A stretch of DNA of 64,000 nt from Rhizobium bangladeshense (lineage in GTDB: Bacteria; Pseudomonadota; Alphaproteobacteria; Rhizobiales; Rhizobiaceae). The stretch covers positions 62,001-126,000 of the forward strand of contig NZ_LYPL01000016.1 of the NCBI RefSeq assembly GCF_001662075.1, in the 5' to 3' direction. Positions 44,803 to 53,084 of the stretch are shown here, one piece after another; the first letter of the stretch is position 1, and each line of letters begins with the position of its first letter. The notes beneath the pieces are model-generated. The model had not been told where the DNA came from and ran no database searches. It worked only from the letters and a program-made list of their open reading frames with translations. The position numbers and the translations under genes are program-made.

Positions 44803-45792
44803 TCAACGCTTTGCGCGGAAATATTGGTAGAGGTTGTCGAAGACCGGCCCGCCCTGGACGATCCGTTGCTCGTCCTGCGGCTGGGCTGCGCAGATCCCGG
44901 CAATCAGGCTGGCAATGCCGCTCGTCTCCTCGCGTCCGAACTTCGCGTCCTTCAGATCGATGTCATGAATGATCTCTGCGATGGCCTGGAGTGCCGGATC
45001 CGTGATGCCAGCCTTGGCGAGCAGGACCTCGAAGCTGCAGCGATCACCTTCATGGGTGATCTCGCCCTCGAACATGTCGAAGCGAATTTCTCCTTCATTT
45101 GGGATGTATCCCTTGCCCTGCACGAAGCGAATGACCGCATCTGGGTCGATGAAACGGCGGATCAGCCAGCTGCAGGCAATTCGATCGACATGCACGCCCT
45201 TGCGAGTAATCCATACGTGTCCCTTCAGATCGGCCGCGGTCAGCCGTGTCGTTTTCGGAACCTCGTTGACCATCTCCATATCCTCTGCAAATCCGCTCTC
45301 AAGTTCTGCGATCAAGCTTTCCGCCGAGAGACGGCCGGTCGCCCCGAAGAAATCGATCGCCGCGACATCGGTGAGCCGCTTGCGCAAGCGGCCGAGGTGC
45401 GAGCGTAGCTCGGCCTTTTCCTCTGCCGTTCCAGTCGCCTCCAACCGCGCTGACAGCGTCCTTGCCTCCTTGGCGATCGCCTCGTAGGCCTCGTCGCGGG
45501 CAGCATCGAATAGTGCGCGCGCCTGAGCGTCCGAGAGGCCATCGATCAGGCGCGCCTCGCACACCATCGCTTCGCCACCGCCTTCGAGGATTTCCTTCAA
45601 AAGCCATTCGAAATCCTCTTGCGTCTCGGCATTTGCCGGCAGCGCATAGACCGTGCTTTTGACGGCGACCGCCCCTATGCGCTGCAGACGGCGCCAGATC
45701 TTCACCCGGAAGTAGGCTGGCTTGCTCGGCAGTTGGTGAATCAGAAGCAGCCAGCGTTGCTCAGCCGGTGAGGTGCGGTCGATCATGTTCAT
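44803..45792 (-). CDS. chrB: Chromate resistance regulator ChrB
   Basis: 329 residues. The N-terminal part (RWLLLIHQLPSKPAYFRVKIWRRLQRIGAVAVK) matches the ChrB N-terminal domain, and the C-terminal part (VHVDRIACSWLIRRFIDPDAVIRFV, then GDRCSFEVLLAKAG) the ChrB C-terminal domain. ChrB senses chromate and controls chrA expression in related bacteria. It is divergent from the dismutase-rhodanese gene, with a 30-base-spaced direct repeat between them. Confidence 0.93.
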   Translation of the reverse strand: MNMIDRTSPAEQRWLLLIHQLPSKPAYFRVKIWRRLQRIGAVAVKSTVYALPANAETQEDFEWLLKEILEGGGEAMVCEARLIDGLSDAQARALFDAARDEAYEAIAKEARTLSARLEATGTAEEKAELRSHLGRLRKRLTDVAAIDFFGATGRLSAESLIAELESGFAEDMEMVNEVPKTTRLTAADLKGHVWITRKGVHVDRIACSWLIRRFIDPDAVIRFVQGKGYIPNEGEIRFDMFEGEITHEGDRCSFEVLLAKAGITDPALQAIAEIIHDIDLKDAKFGREETSGIASLIAGICAAQPQDEQRIVQGGPVFDNLYQYFRAKR

Positions 45793-45795
45793 ACC

Positions 45796-45832
45796 GTATC
45801 ATCAAAAATCGAAAAAGCAACACTTGTATCAT
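45796..45832. promoter_or_regulatory. Direct repeat in the chrB / dismutase divergent region
   Basis: GTATCAT at 45796-45802 and again at 45826-45832, exactly 30 bases (about three helical turns) apart, in the 89-base AT-rich gap between the two divergent genes. The spacing on one face of the helix suggests regulator binding, perhaps by ChrB. Confidence 0.4.
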
Positions 45833-45881
45833 TCGAGGTTCGGGCGTAGCGTTGTGGCGTTTCCCCGAGCGAGGACGCGTC

Positions 45882-46841
45882 ATGCACCGGATCATGCCAC
45901 TACCTTTCAAGCCGCCACGTCTCGACGGGCTCTCCGAGCGGCTGCTGGCCAGCCACTACGAGAACAACTACGGCGGCGCGGTACGACGCCTGAATGCCAT
46001 CGAGCGCCGGCTCGATGAGCTCGACTGGAGTGCGGCGCCAGTCTTCGACATCAATGGGTTGAAGCGGGAGGAGCTGATTGCGGCAAACTCCGCCATCCTT
46101 CACGAGATCTATTTCGACGGGCTCGGTGGATCGGGGGATGCGGCGGGTGATCTCGCCGAAGCGCTGGAACGCGACTTTGGCAGTGTTGCCAATTGGCGCG
46201 CCCGCTTCACCGCCTGTGCCAAAGCGCAGGCGGGCGGTTCGGGCTGGACGCTTCTTGCGTGGTCGGAGCGTCATCAGCGCCTCATGATCCATTGGGGAGC
46301 TGACCACACCAACTGTCTTGCCGGCAGTGTACCGATCCTGGCGCTCGACATGTATGAGCATGCTTATCATATCGATTTCGGCGCCAAGGCAGGCGCCTAT
46401 GTCGATGCCTTCATGAAGAACATCCATTGGGAGCGGGTCGGCGGTCGCTTCCGAAGGCTGACCGAGCGGCTATCCGACATTCCTGCGGTTGAAACCGAGG
46501 GACGGGACGACGTCGCGCCGGAGGATCTTCTCGTTCGCCTTCAACGGCAGGAGGATCTCGTCGTACTCGACGTCTGCCTCGCCGAGGATCTGCCGAAGCG
46601 AAGCGACATGCTGCCGGGCGCGATTGCAAGGCTTTCCGAGACGATCGGCGGCTGGGCCGACCAACTGCCGCGGGACAAGCCGATCGTCGTCTATTGCATC
46701 TACGGCTTTCAGGTCAGCGGCGATGCCGTCGCCGAACTCCGCGGCCGCGGCCTGGATGCACGGGCGCTCGCCGGCGGAATTGCAGCCTGGCATGCGATCG
46801 GCGGCCCGACCGTCCCGTTTGCAAACGTTGAAAACCGTTGA
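45882..46841 (+). CDS. Fe/Mn superoxide dismutase-rhodanese fusion (ChrC-like)
   Basis: 319 residues from the ATG at 45882. Residues 1 to about 195 are an iron/manganese superoxide dismutase: His in LLASHYENNYGGA, His in SAILHEIYFDGLGG, GGSGWTLLAW, and Asp/His in LALDMYEHAYHIDFG. After a linker the C-terminus is a rhodanese domain with active-site Cys in IVVYCIYGFQVSG. ChrC dismutases in chromate operons detoxify radicals made by Cr(VI) reduction. The fused rhodanese is the odd part. It is divergent from chrB, and the next gene starts 14 bases after its stop. Confidence 0.9.
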   Translation: MHRIMPLPFKPPRLDGLSERLLASHYENNYGGAVRRLNAIERRLDELDWSAAPVFDINGLKREELIAANSAILHEIYFDGLGGSGDAAGDLAEALERDFGSVANWRARFTACAKAQAGGSGWTLLAWSERHQRLMIHWGADHTNCLAGSVPILALDMYEHAYHIDFGAKAGAYVDAFMKNIHWERVGGRFRRLTERLSDIPAVETEGRDDVAPEDLLVRLQRQEDLVVLDVCLAEDLPKRSDMLPGAIARLSETIGGWADQLPRDKPIVVYCIYGFQVSGDAVAELRGRGLDARALAGGIAAWHAIGGPTVPFANVENR

Positions 46842-46855
46842 AGGAGGTCAATGCG

Positions 46856-47326
46856 ATGAAATGGGTTACCCGCGAACGTCCGGTCATCGACCGTATCGCC
46901 TGCCCCTGGCTGATCGCGCGGTTTATCGACAAGGAACCGGAATTCCTGTTCGTGCCGCCGGACCAGGTGCTCAAGGTGGCAGAGGAGACCGGAGCCACGC
47001 CTTACGATGTGCCCGGCGTCGAATATACGCATGTGGGCGAGGGTTGCAGTTTTGATACCTTCGTCGACAAGCACGGATTGGACAGCGATCCGGCAATCGT
47101 CACCATCGCTGCCATCGTCCGCGGCGCCGACACCGACCGGCATGACCTGACGCCGCAATCGGCAGGGCTGCTGGCAATCTCGATGGGGCTTCGGGACGTT
47201 ACGCCTGACGATCATGAAGTGCTGAAGCACGGCTTCGTCATCTATGACGCGCTCTATGCCTGGGCCTCGCGGCGCAAAACCGAGACGCACAGCTGGCCGC
47301 CTGCGACGAAGCCTACCGCAGCCTGA
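46856..47326 (+). CDS. ChrB C-terminal-domain protein
   Basis: 156 residues starting MKWVTRERPVIDRIACPWLI; the ATG at 46856 follows a strong AAGGAGG. It aligns with the C-terminal half of the full-length ChrB across the cluster (DRIACxWLIxRFID, then a GCSF/RCSF Cys site and AIV/EII helices). It lacks the N-terminal DNA-binding half, so it is probably a chromate-binding or reducing helper. It is co-transcribed with the dismutase-rhodanese gene. Confidence 0.88.
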   Translation: MKWVTRERPVIDRIACPWLIARFIDKEPEFLFVPPDQVLKVAEETGATPYDVPGVEYTHVGEGCSFDTFVDKHGLDSDPAIVTIAAIVRGADTDRHDLTPQSAGLLAISMGLRDVTPDDHEVLKHGFVIYDALYAWASRRKTETHSWPPATKPTAA

Positions 47327-47372
47327 ACTCGGGCCACGCCCCTCCAAAAGGAGCAAGACGGTGCGATCGAGA

Positions 47373-48119
47373 CTAGCGATCGGTGTAACCTGCGATCTTC
47401 TGCCAAACGGAGACATGTCGATCGCTGACCTTTGTGAACGGCTCCTTTTTCCACCCGCCCCATCGGTCTTTGAGTTTTAAGCCGGCCAGCCGCGCCATAA
47501 GGTCGAATTCCGCTGGCCATGCATAACGAAACGGGGCCGAGAAATGCCTATAGCTTCCGTCCCGGAACCAGATGTGATGGGACGAGAAGTTCTGGTTGAC
47601 CACGTCGTACTCGTCGACGCCCCAATGCGTCTCGGTGCGGTCGAACGCCAGGATCGTCTCGCCGAACGGAAGCCGCTGAAGCGGCGGCACGCCAACCTCG
47701 ATAAGGAAGTGCCCACCAGGTTCCAGATGCTCGGCCGCGTTTAAGAAACAAGCGACCTGGGCTTCCTGCGACGTCAGGTTGTTGATCGTGTTGAAAGCCA
47801 GATAGACGAGGGAAAATCGCCTCTCGACACGGGTTGTCGCCATGTCGCCGATCACCACCGGAATTTCCGCGCCGCCCTCTTTGGCGCGAAGGCGAGACAC
47901 CATCGCTCGCGAAAGCTCGATGCCTTCCACCTGTACCCCTTTCCGCGCGAGAGGGAGCGCCAGGCGGCCGGTACCGATCGCGAACTCCAGGACGCGCCCG
48001 CCTCCTGCGACCTCGGCCAGCAGATTGACAGCCGGATCAACTACCTCCGGGGCCGAGATCCCATCATCGTCATCGTAGGTTGCCGCGACCATCTCGTCAA
48101 AAAGCCCGTCGTCATGCAT
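47373..48119 (-). CDS. Class I SAM-dependent methyltransferase
   Basis: 248 residues from the ATG at 48119 (MHDDGLFDEMVAATYDDDDG); the upstream open frame belongs to the gap. Motif I VLEFAIGTGRLALPLA, the acidic strand end VEGIELS, and GDMATT are those of a Rossmann methyltransferase of the type 25 family. The substrate is unknown. It is convergent with the ChrB-domain gene. SAM binding is well supported; its role in metal resistance is not. Confidence 0.85.
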   Translation of the reverse strand: MHDDGLFDEMVAATYDDDDGISAPEVVDPAVNLLAEVAGGGRVLEFAIGTGRLALPLARKGVQVEGIELSRAMVSRLRAKEGGAEIPVVIGDMATTRVERRFSLVYLAFNTINNLTSQEAQVACFLNAAEHLEPGGHFLIEVGVPPLQRLPFGETILAFDRTETHWGVDEYDVVNQNFSSHHIWFRDGSYRHFSAPFRYAWPAEFDLMARLAGLKLKDRWGGWKKEPFTKVSDRHVSVWQKIAGYTDR

Positions 48120-48168
48120 CTTGCTTACCTCTCTGATAATGGCGGTTGCTTGAGGACCGGTAGTGCCA

Positions 48169-48417
48169 TCACGTTGCCCGCCGCTTCGCAGACATCGCAT
48201 CAATTGGCGCTTGCGATCGCGCCAGCTCGCGAATCTCATGGCGCGCGACGCCAATGTCCATCAGTTCGCGGTCCGATAGCCACTGTAGTGCATGTTCCGT
48301 TTCGCGCCGTTGCCACCAGTGGACGACGGGCGCTCCAAACCGCAAAACTGCCAGCTTCGTCAGAAAACTGGGAGTAAAGCGATCCGAAATTGCAGTTTGT
48401 CGGAGTTCGAATGTCAT
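48169..48417 (-). CDS. DUF1127 (YjiS-like) small protein
   Basis: 82 residues; LQWLSDRELMDIGVARHEIRELA is the DUF1127 core and the rest is variable. Small DUF1127 proteins in alphaproteobacteria are linked to RNA metabolism and phosphate or carbon balance. It is preceded by a 95-base gap and is divergent from the AraC gene, so the two promoters share this gap. Confidence 0.8.
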   Translation of the reverse strand: MTFELRQTAISDRFTPSFLTKLAVLRFGAPVVHWWQRRETEHALQWLSDRELMDIGVARHEIRELARSQAPIDAMSAKRRAT

Positions 48418-48512
48418 AGCTTACATCCAAGTTGTGCTGCGGTGATATCAATCTAGTGAAATACCATCCGACGTGTTATCGTCAGTCTGACAAATTATGT
48501 CTGTGAGACGCC

Positions 48513-49349
48513 ATGATTGCCCGCGACAACCTGACCAACGTTCATCTGCCGGAAGACGGATTTGGAGATTACCCGCACACCGCTGTCGCTCAGGGTGGAG
48601 CAGAGCCCGCCGGGCGAACCTATTGTTTCCACACGCACCACCGCGCTCAGCTTTTCCAGATCGTGCGGGGTTCGCTAAGGCTGGAGACCGAGCGGGGCTA
48701 CTTCATCGTTCCGCCTGAACGTGCCGTATTCGTGCCGTCCGGCGTCCTCCACGAAGTGACATACCTGCAGGAGACGGAGCGCAGCTACCTCTTCTTCCGG
48801 CCCGACGCGGTCGTGAACCTGCCCTCCCAAGTCTGCGTGATCGGTACGACGCCGCTCCTGCGCGAACTTATCCTGGCGTTCCTGGAGATACCTCGTGCGG
48901 ACGCCGGCAGTGCCCGTGCCGAGCGGCTTGTAGCGGTCATTCTCGACCAGCTTGAGGCGAGTCCGGTCGCGCCGCTGTCCCTTCCGTCGCCGGCATCCGA
49001 ACGCCTCCGGAGCATCGCTTCGGACATACGGAACGAACCCGGTGCCGATTGGCCACTCGATGAACTTGCGTCACATGCGGCCATGTCCCCCCGCAGCTTT
49101 CAGCGCCATTTCCAATCTGAGACAGGCATGAGTTTCCGCGCCTGGCGTCAGCAGGCGAAACTCCTCAAAGCAGTGGAGTGGCTCGCCGCCGGCCGAAGCG
49201 TCGGCGATATCGCCTTTTCGCTCGGCTACTCAGGCCCCAGCGCCTTCATTGCGGTGTTCAGGACGGCCTTCGGTGTCTCTCCCGGACAATATTTCCATGG
49301 AACCTTTCCGGGCTATGGTGCCGGATCCTCCGCGCGGCTGGCGCAATGA
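48513..49349 (+). CDS. AraC-family transcriptional regulator
   Basis: 278 residues. An N-terminal cupin-like sensor (RTYCFHTHHRAQLFQIVRG, then IVPPERAVFVPSGVLHEV) is followed by two C-terminal helix-turn-helix units (LDELASHAAMSPRSFQRHFQSETG and SVGDIAFSLGYSGPSAFIAVFRTAFG). The His-rich cupin suggests a small-molecule or metal ligand. The regulated gene is not evident; the divergent DUF1127 gene is one candidate. Confidence 0.9.
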   Translation: MIARDNLTNVHLPEDGFGDYPHTAVAQGGAEPAGRTYCFHTHHRAQLFQIVRGSLRLETERGYFIVPPERAVFVPSGVLHEVTYLQETERSYLFFRPDAVVNLPSQVCVIGTTPLLRELILAFLEIPRADAGSARAERLVAVILDQLEASPVAPLSLPSPASERLRSIASDIRNEPGADWPLDELASHAAMSPRSFQRHFQSETGMSFRAWRQQAKLLKAVEWLAAGRSVGDIAFSLGYSGPSAFIAVFRTAFGVSPGQYFHGTFPGYGAGSSARLAQ

Positions 49350-49542
49350 GGCGTCCTTTGGCGCAAAACGGCAAAGCAGAATCCGCCGGGCGGCCAATCG
49401 GACACTGTCTGCTGTCCGCACGCCAAACTCGACAGTAGTTGGCGGCGCGCTGTCCCATTGAACCCTCGTGGAGTTGGCTGACGACGACCTTGAGCATATC
49501 CGGGAACGTGCTCTCTTATCATGAGTGATCCTCGACACCGAT

Positions 49543-49702
49543 ATGCAGCGCCACGCCCAGATCGGCCTCAACAAGGCCGAGGCTCATCAGGCACTCAAGA
49601 ATGCCTTGCGCATTGGGAGGCAGGGTGAAATCCGGGATCGAGGGTCTGGATGCACCGGCCGAACTTCTAGCCGATATCTCGCCTCTAGGCTGGGCGGGCG
49701 AT
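49543..49702 (+). mobile_element. Remnant of a Tn3-family transposase (TnpA C-terminus)
   Basis: Two pieces of the TnpA C-terminal end are readable: HAQIGLNKAEAHQALKNALR with RIGRQGEIRDR (49555-49640) and, in another frame, GLDAPAELLADISPLGWA (from 49643). In intact Tn3-family proteins some 50 residues lie between them, so there is an internal deletion. No resolvase or terminal repeats were found. The surrounding gap 49350-49835 holds no intact gene; the remaining sequence is unassigned. Confidence 0.65.
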
Positions 49703-49835
49703 ATCTCTGGCCCTCCGAGGCAATGCTTGGGGTGTCATTCCGTCCCCAGCCGGAAACGACCATGGAAAGGTTCTGTCCAAATATCGTCAACCGCTCGGTC
49801 TCCCACGCTCTGGCCGTGGGCCGGACTGAGAACCG

Positions 49836-50015
49836 TTATTTTCGGCGGAATTTTTGCGACGCTGGGAAGGCGCGGCCGAAGTCGAAGGAGGGCAGTTGCA
49901 GCGGCGTGCGGGAGCCGCGGAAGACCAGTCCGACGAGATTGTCGACGAGGAGGATGAACCCCAGCGCCAGACCGAGATAAAGCAGAGCGGCAATGAGCAG
50001 GAGCGGTATTTCCAT
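49836..50015 (-). CDS. Small single-pass membrane protein
   Basis: 59 residues from ATG 50015. MEIPLLLIAALLYLGLALGF and ILLVDNLVGLVF form one long hydrophobic helix or hairpin, followed by a soluble tail with LQLPSFDFGRAF and a basic end. Codon choice is typical of the region. No family is recognised and the ribosome site is weak, so the call rests on the coherent hydrophobic-then-polar layout. Confidence 0.5.
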   Translation of the reverse strand: MEIPLLLIAALLYLGLALGFILLVDNLVGLVFRGSRTPLQLPSFDFGRAFPASQKFRRK

Positions 50016-50263
50016 GCTTCACACGATCACGTTGGAAGCGCGGCTGCAGGTTGCGACAGACGTGACGAAGAGCATGTCGATACGGTGGTTCATGGCTGCT
50101 TCCCTCGTTTCGCCACAAATCCCGGCTTGCGGGCGCAGGTTCAATTTTTTGGGAAGCCCCAAAGTTTGCAGCGTCATCCTGGCCTTCGTCACCCCCGCTC
50201 GGAAAACCCGCCTGCAGGTTTCAATAAAACACAACTAATTCAGACATATGACAAAGAACGGAT

Positions 50264-50288
50264 GAAGGGCGTCGCTACGACGCCCTTC
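50264..50288 (-). terminator. Rho-independent-like terminator after the DUF2934 gene
   Basis: Perfect 11-base stem GAAGGGCGTCG / CGACGCCCTTC with a three-base loop. Read on the minus strand it lies 27 bases after the stop at 50316 and is followed by a T-rich run (ATCCGTTCTTTG). The rest of the 50016-50315 gap holds no gene that I can see. Confidence 0.6.
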
Positions 50289-50315
50289 TCATCCATGCGA
50301 TCGGAATTCCAATAT

Positions 50316-50585
50316 TCAGGACGCAGTCTTGCGGGTCGCAGTCCGCTTGGGGGCCGGTGTGACGACGCCGTTCGTCTTGGCGGCGGCTGCCGCACGCTTC
50401 GGGGCCGTTACGGCGCTCTTGGGTTTGGGTTTGGCTTGTTTGCCGTTGGAAGCAGAGCCCTCGAGCGCTTCGCGCTCGTGTCGTGCCTGTTCCCAATGGA
50501 TGGATTCTCGCCCTGTCGGATAGCCCTCTTCTTCCCAAAGGGCGTATGCACGTTTCTTTATCCACTCTTCCCGAGTTTCTGCCAT
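50316..50585 (-). CDS. DUF2934 family protein
   Basis: 89 residues. The N-terminal half (REEWIKKRAYALWEEEGYPTGRESIHWEQA) is the DUF2934 motif; the C-terminal half is a lysine-, alanine- and proline-rich tail that looks disordered and may bind nucleic acid. The function is unknown. A perfect EcfG promoter 34 bases upstream makes it a general-stress gene. Confidence 0.85.
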   Translation of the reverse strand: MAETREEWIKKRAYALWEEEGYPTGRESIHWEQARHEREALEGSASNGKQAKPKPKSAVTAPKRAAAAAKTNGVVTPAPKRTATRKTAS

Positions 50586-50618
50586 CGCTGATCTCCAGTC
50601 ACATTATGCCGTCGTTCG

Positions 50619-50643
50619 AACGCGATACTGCTTGGATGGTTCC
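50619..50643 (-). promoter_or_regulatory. EcfG-type promoter of the DUF2934 gene
   Basis: On the minus strand GGAAC (50639-50643), 16 bases, CGTT (50619-50622): a full match to the EcfG consensus, 34 bases before the ATG at 50585. Confidence 0.75.
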
Positions 50644-50727
50644 AGAGGAGGGGCGCGGTTTCAAGTGAAATCGAGCTGCAACCGCAAATATTTCGCATCG
50701 CAGCATATCAAGGTTGAGAATCGACAC

Positions 50728-51372
50728 TCACCGAGGCTGAAATTCCGCCGCCCTGTGCAGATCTGACACGAACGCGCGGCGCTGCCGGTCCTGTTCGGCC
50801 TCATCGCGGATTCGCAGGAGATAGGAGGGGTGGATGGTCACCAGAACCGGCGGATGGTTTGCCGGTTGCAGGATATGACCGCGCTCGGGCGTCAATTTCA
50901 CCTTCGGCCCGAGCAGCGCATAAAGAGCGGTTGCGCCAAGCGCTACGACGAGTTTCGGCTGCAGGATGTTGAGCTCCGCCCCGAGCCACCAGGCGCAACG
51001 TCGGATCTCGCCGGCATTGGGTTTGGCATGCAGGCGCCGTTTGCCGCGCGGTGTGAACTTGAAGTGCTTGACCGCGTTGGTGACGTAGCAGCGCTGACGG
51101 TCGAGACCGGCTTCTTCGAGACAGTGGTCGAGCAGACGGCCGGCCGGGCCGACAAAGGGCCTGCCTGTGATATCTTCCCGGTCACCCGGCTGCTCACCGA
51201 CAAGAACGATCTCGGCTGTCCCCGGCCCTTCGCCGAAGACGATCTGCGTCGCATTCCGATAGAGGTCACAGCGGGTGCAACCTTCGGCCTGATGCCGGAG
51301 TTCGGCAATGCTTTCCGCATCCGCGACTTCGAGCGCCAAGGCGGGACCGACGTTTGCGGCGATGTTCATCAT
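50728..51372 (-). CDS. UdgX-type uracil-DNA glycosylase
   Basis: 214 residues from the ATG pair at 51372/51369, six bases after GAGG. Family 4-like features: CxxC at 32-35, motif A GEQPGDREDITGRPFVGPAG at 59-78 and motif B HPSYLLR near the end. The insertion KRRLH (111-115) after TPRG is the hallmark of UdgX, where the His (H115 here) forms a covalent bond to the DNA after removing uracil; the usual sequence is KRRIH. It is divergent from the cardiolipin synthase gene. Confidence 0.87.
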   Translation of the reverse strand: MMNIAANVGPALALEVADAESIAELRHQAEGCTRCDLYRNATQIVFGEGPGTAEIVLVGEQPGDREDITGRPFVGPAGRLLDHCLEEAGLDRQRCYVTNAVKHFKFTPRGKRRLHAKPNAGEIRRCAWWLGAELNILQPKLVVALGATALYALLGPKVKLTPERGHILQPANHPPVLVTIHPSYLLRIRDEAEQDRQRRAFVSDLHRAAEFQPR

Positions 51373-51526
51373 CGCGATCCTCATCTCCTGTTGAGGAATC
51401 GATCTCAACCGGGATTGTTCCCCCGACCGAACCGGCGATGGGAGCCGGGCCGCGGCGAAAATTTCGCGCCTTGGGGGAGGGGCGGTACAATTGAACGCCG
51501 GCGTTTCGCGGCTATATTGGCCACCG

Positions 51527-52990
51527 ATGTTCTATCTCCTGTCGACCTACTGGCCGCATATCCTCTTTGTCGTTTCGATCGCCATGGGGGCCGCGGCGGC
51601 GATACATGCCGCCATGACCAAGGAGGAGGTGCGCGCCGCGATCGGCTGGGTCGGCGTCATCATCCTGTCTCCTGTTGTCGGCGCGCTGCTGTATGCGATT
51701 GCCGGCATCAACCGCATCCGCCGCAAATCGCTGAGCATTCGCCGCGACGCGCTGCTGCTTGCGCCCGGCATGAACGAACTGGAGACGTTCGACGCCGAGG
51801 CCGAGACGGTGATCAGCCAGTTCGGCCGCCGCTTTGCGGCGCTGCAGACGCTGGGCGACCGGGTGACCCGCAACCCGCTGACCTCGGGCAATGCGATCGA
51901 CATGCTGGAGACCGGCGACGAGGCCTATGCGGCGATGAAATCAGCCATCGACGAGGCGAGCCGCAGCATCCTGCTCGAAACCTACATTTTCGACCGCGAC
52001 GCGATCGGGCTGCGCATCGCCGACGCGCTGATTGCGGCGGTGAAGCGCGGCGTGACAGTCCGGGTGCTGATCGATGCGGTCGGCGCCCGTTATTCGGTGC
52101 CGAGCATTCTCGGCTACCTCAAGGAGGGAGGCGTCACCGTCGCCGTCTTCAACGGCAATGTCATCATGGGCCTGCGGCTGCCCTATGCCAATCTGCGCAC
52201 CCACCGCAAGATCCTGATCGTCGACGGCCGTATTGCGCTGACCGGCGGGATGAATATCAGGGCGGGCTTCAGCGAGCAGGAAATGGGCGAAAGCTTCGCC
52301 CATGATACGCATTTCAGCGTCACCGGCCCTGTCGTTGCCGACCTCTTCGACCTTGCCGCCGAAGACTGGCGCTTCACTACCGAGGAGCTGTTGAACGGCG
52401 AAGCCTGGCGCATCGAGCCGCCGCAGCGCAACCCCGGCGATCCCATCCTGATGCGCGTCGTCGCTTCCGGGCCGGATCGCAGCGTCGAAACCAACCACAA
52501 GATGCTGATGGGCGCTTTTTCCGTGGCGCGGCAATCGATCCGCATCATGTCACCCTATTTCCTGCCGGATCGCGAACTGATCAGCGCCCTGGTGACGGCG
52601 GCGCGCCGGGGCGTTGAAGTCGATATCATCGTGCCTGACGTCAACAACCTCATGCTGGTCGACCGGGCGATGACGGCGCAATTCGATCAGATCCTCAAGA
52701 ACTACTGCCGAATCTGGCGCTCGACCGGCAGCTTCAGCCACTCGAAGTTGCTGACGGTCGACGGCACCTGGGCCTATGTCGGCTCTTCCAATCTCGATCC
52801 GCGCTCGCTCAGGCTGAATTTCGAAGTTGATCTCGAAGTGCTGAACGAGGGCTTTGCCGCCGAGATCGACGAGCATATCGACGAAACCCTGAAATCGGCG
52901 ACGCTGGTGACGCTGGAGGGCTTGCGCGCGCGGCCCTTTCCGGTGCGGCTGCTCGAGAAGGTGCTGTGGCTCGGTTCGCCCTATCTTTGA
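51527..52990 (+). CDS. cls: Cardiolipin synthase (phospholipase D family)
   Basis: 487 residues from ATG 51527; a TTG at 51491 would add 12. Two N-terminal membrane helices (LLSTYWPHILFVVSIAMGAA and IGWVGVIILSPVVGALLYAI) are followed by two HKD motifs, HRKILIVDGRIALTGGMN and HSKLLTVDGTWAYVGSSN. It condenses two phosphatidylglycerols to cardiolipin at the inner membrane. The EEP-family gene follows after about 95 bases on the same strand. Confidence 0.92.
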   Translation: MFYLLSTYWPHILFVVSIAMGAAAAIHAAMTKEEVRAAIGWVGVIILSPVVGALLYAIAGINRIRRKSLSIRRDALLLAPGMNELETFDAEAETVISQFGRRFAALQTLGDRVTRNPLTSGNAIDMLETGDEAYAAMKSAIDEASRSILLETYIFDRDAIGLRIADALIAAVKRGVTVRVLIDAVGARYSVPSILGYLKEGGVTVAVFNGNVIMGLRLPYANLRTHRKILIVDGRIALTGGMNIRAGFSEQEMGESFAHDTHFSVTGPVVADLFDLAAEDWRFTTEELLNGEAWRIEPPQRNPGDPILMRVVASGPDRSVETNHKMLMGAFSVARQSIRIMSPYFLPDRELISALVTAARRGVEVDIIVPDVNNLMLVDRAMTAQFDQILKNYCRIWRSTGSFSHSKLLTVDGTWAYVGSSNLDPRSLRLNFEVDLEVLNEGFAAEIDEHIDETLKSATLVTLEGLRARPFPVRLLEKVLWLGSPYL

Positions 52991-53084
52991 CGGATTTTTT
53001 CCGTTCTGACGTGGCAAGTTCGGCTCGGCCGACTATACTGCGGAATGAGTAGCCCTTTGATCAACGGAACAAGTGCGCCGCCCG

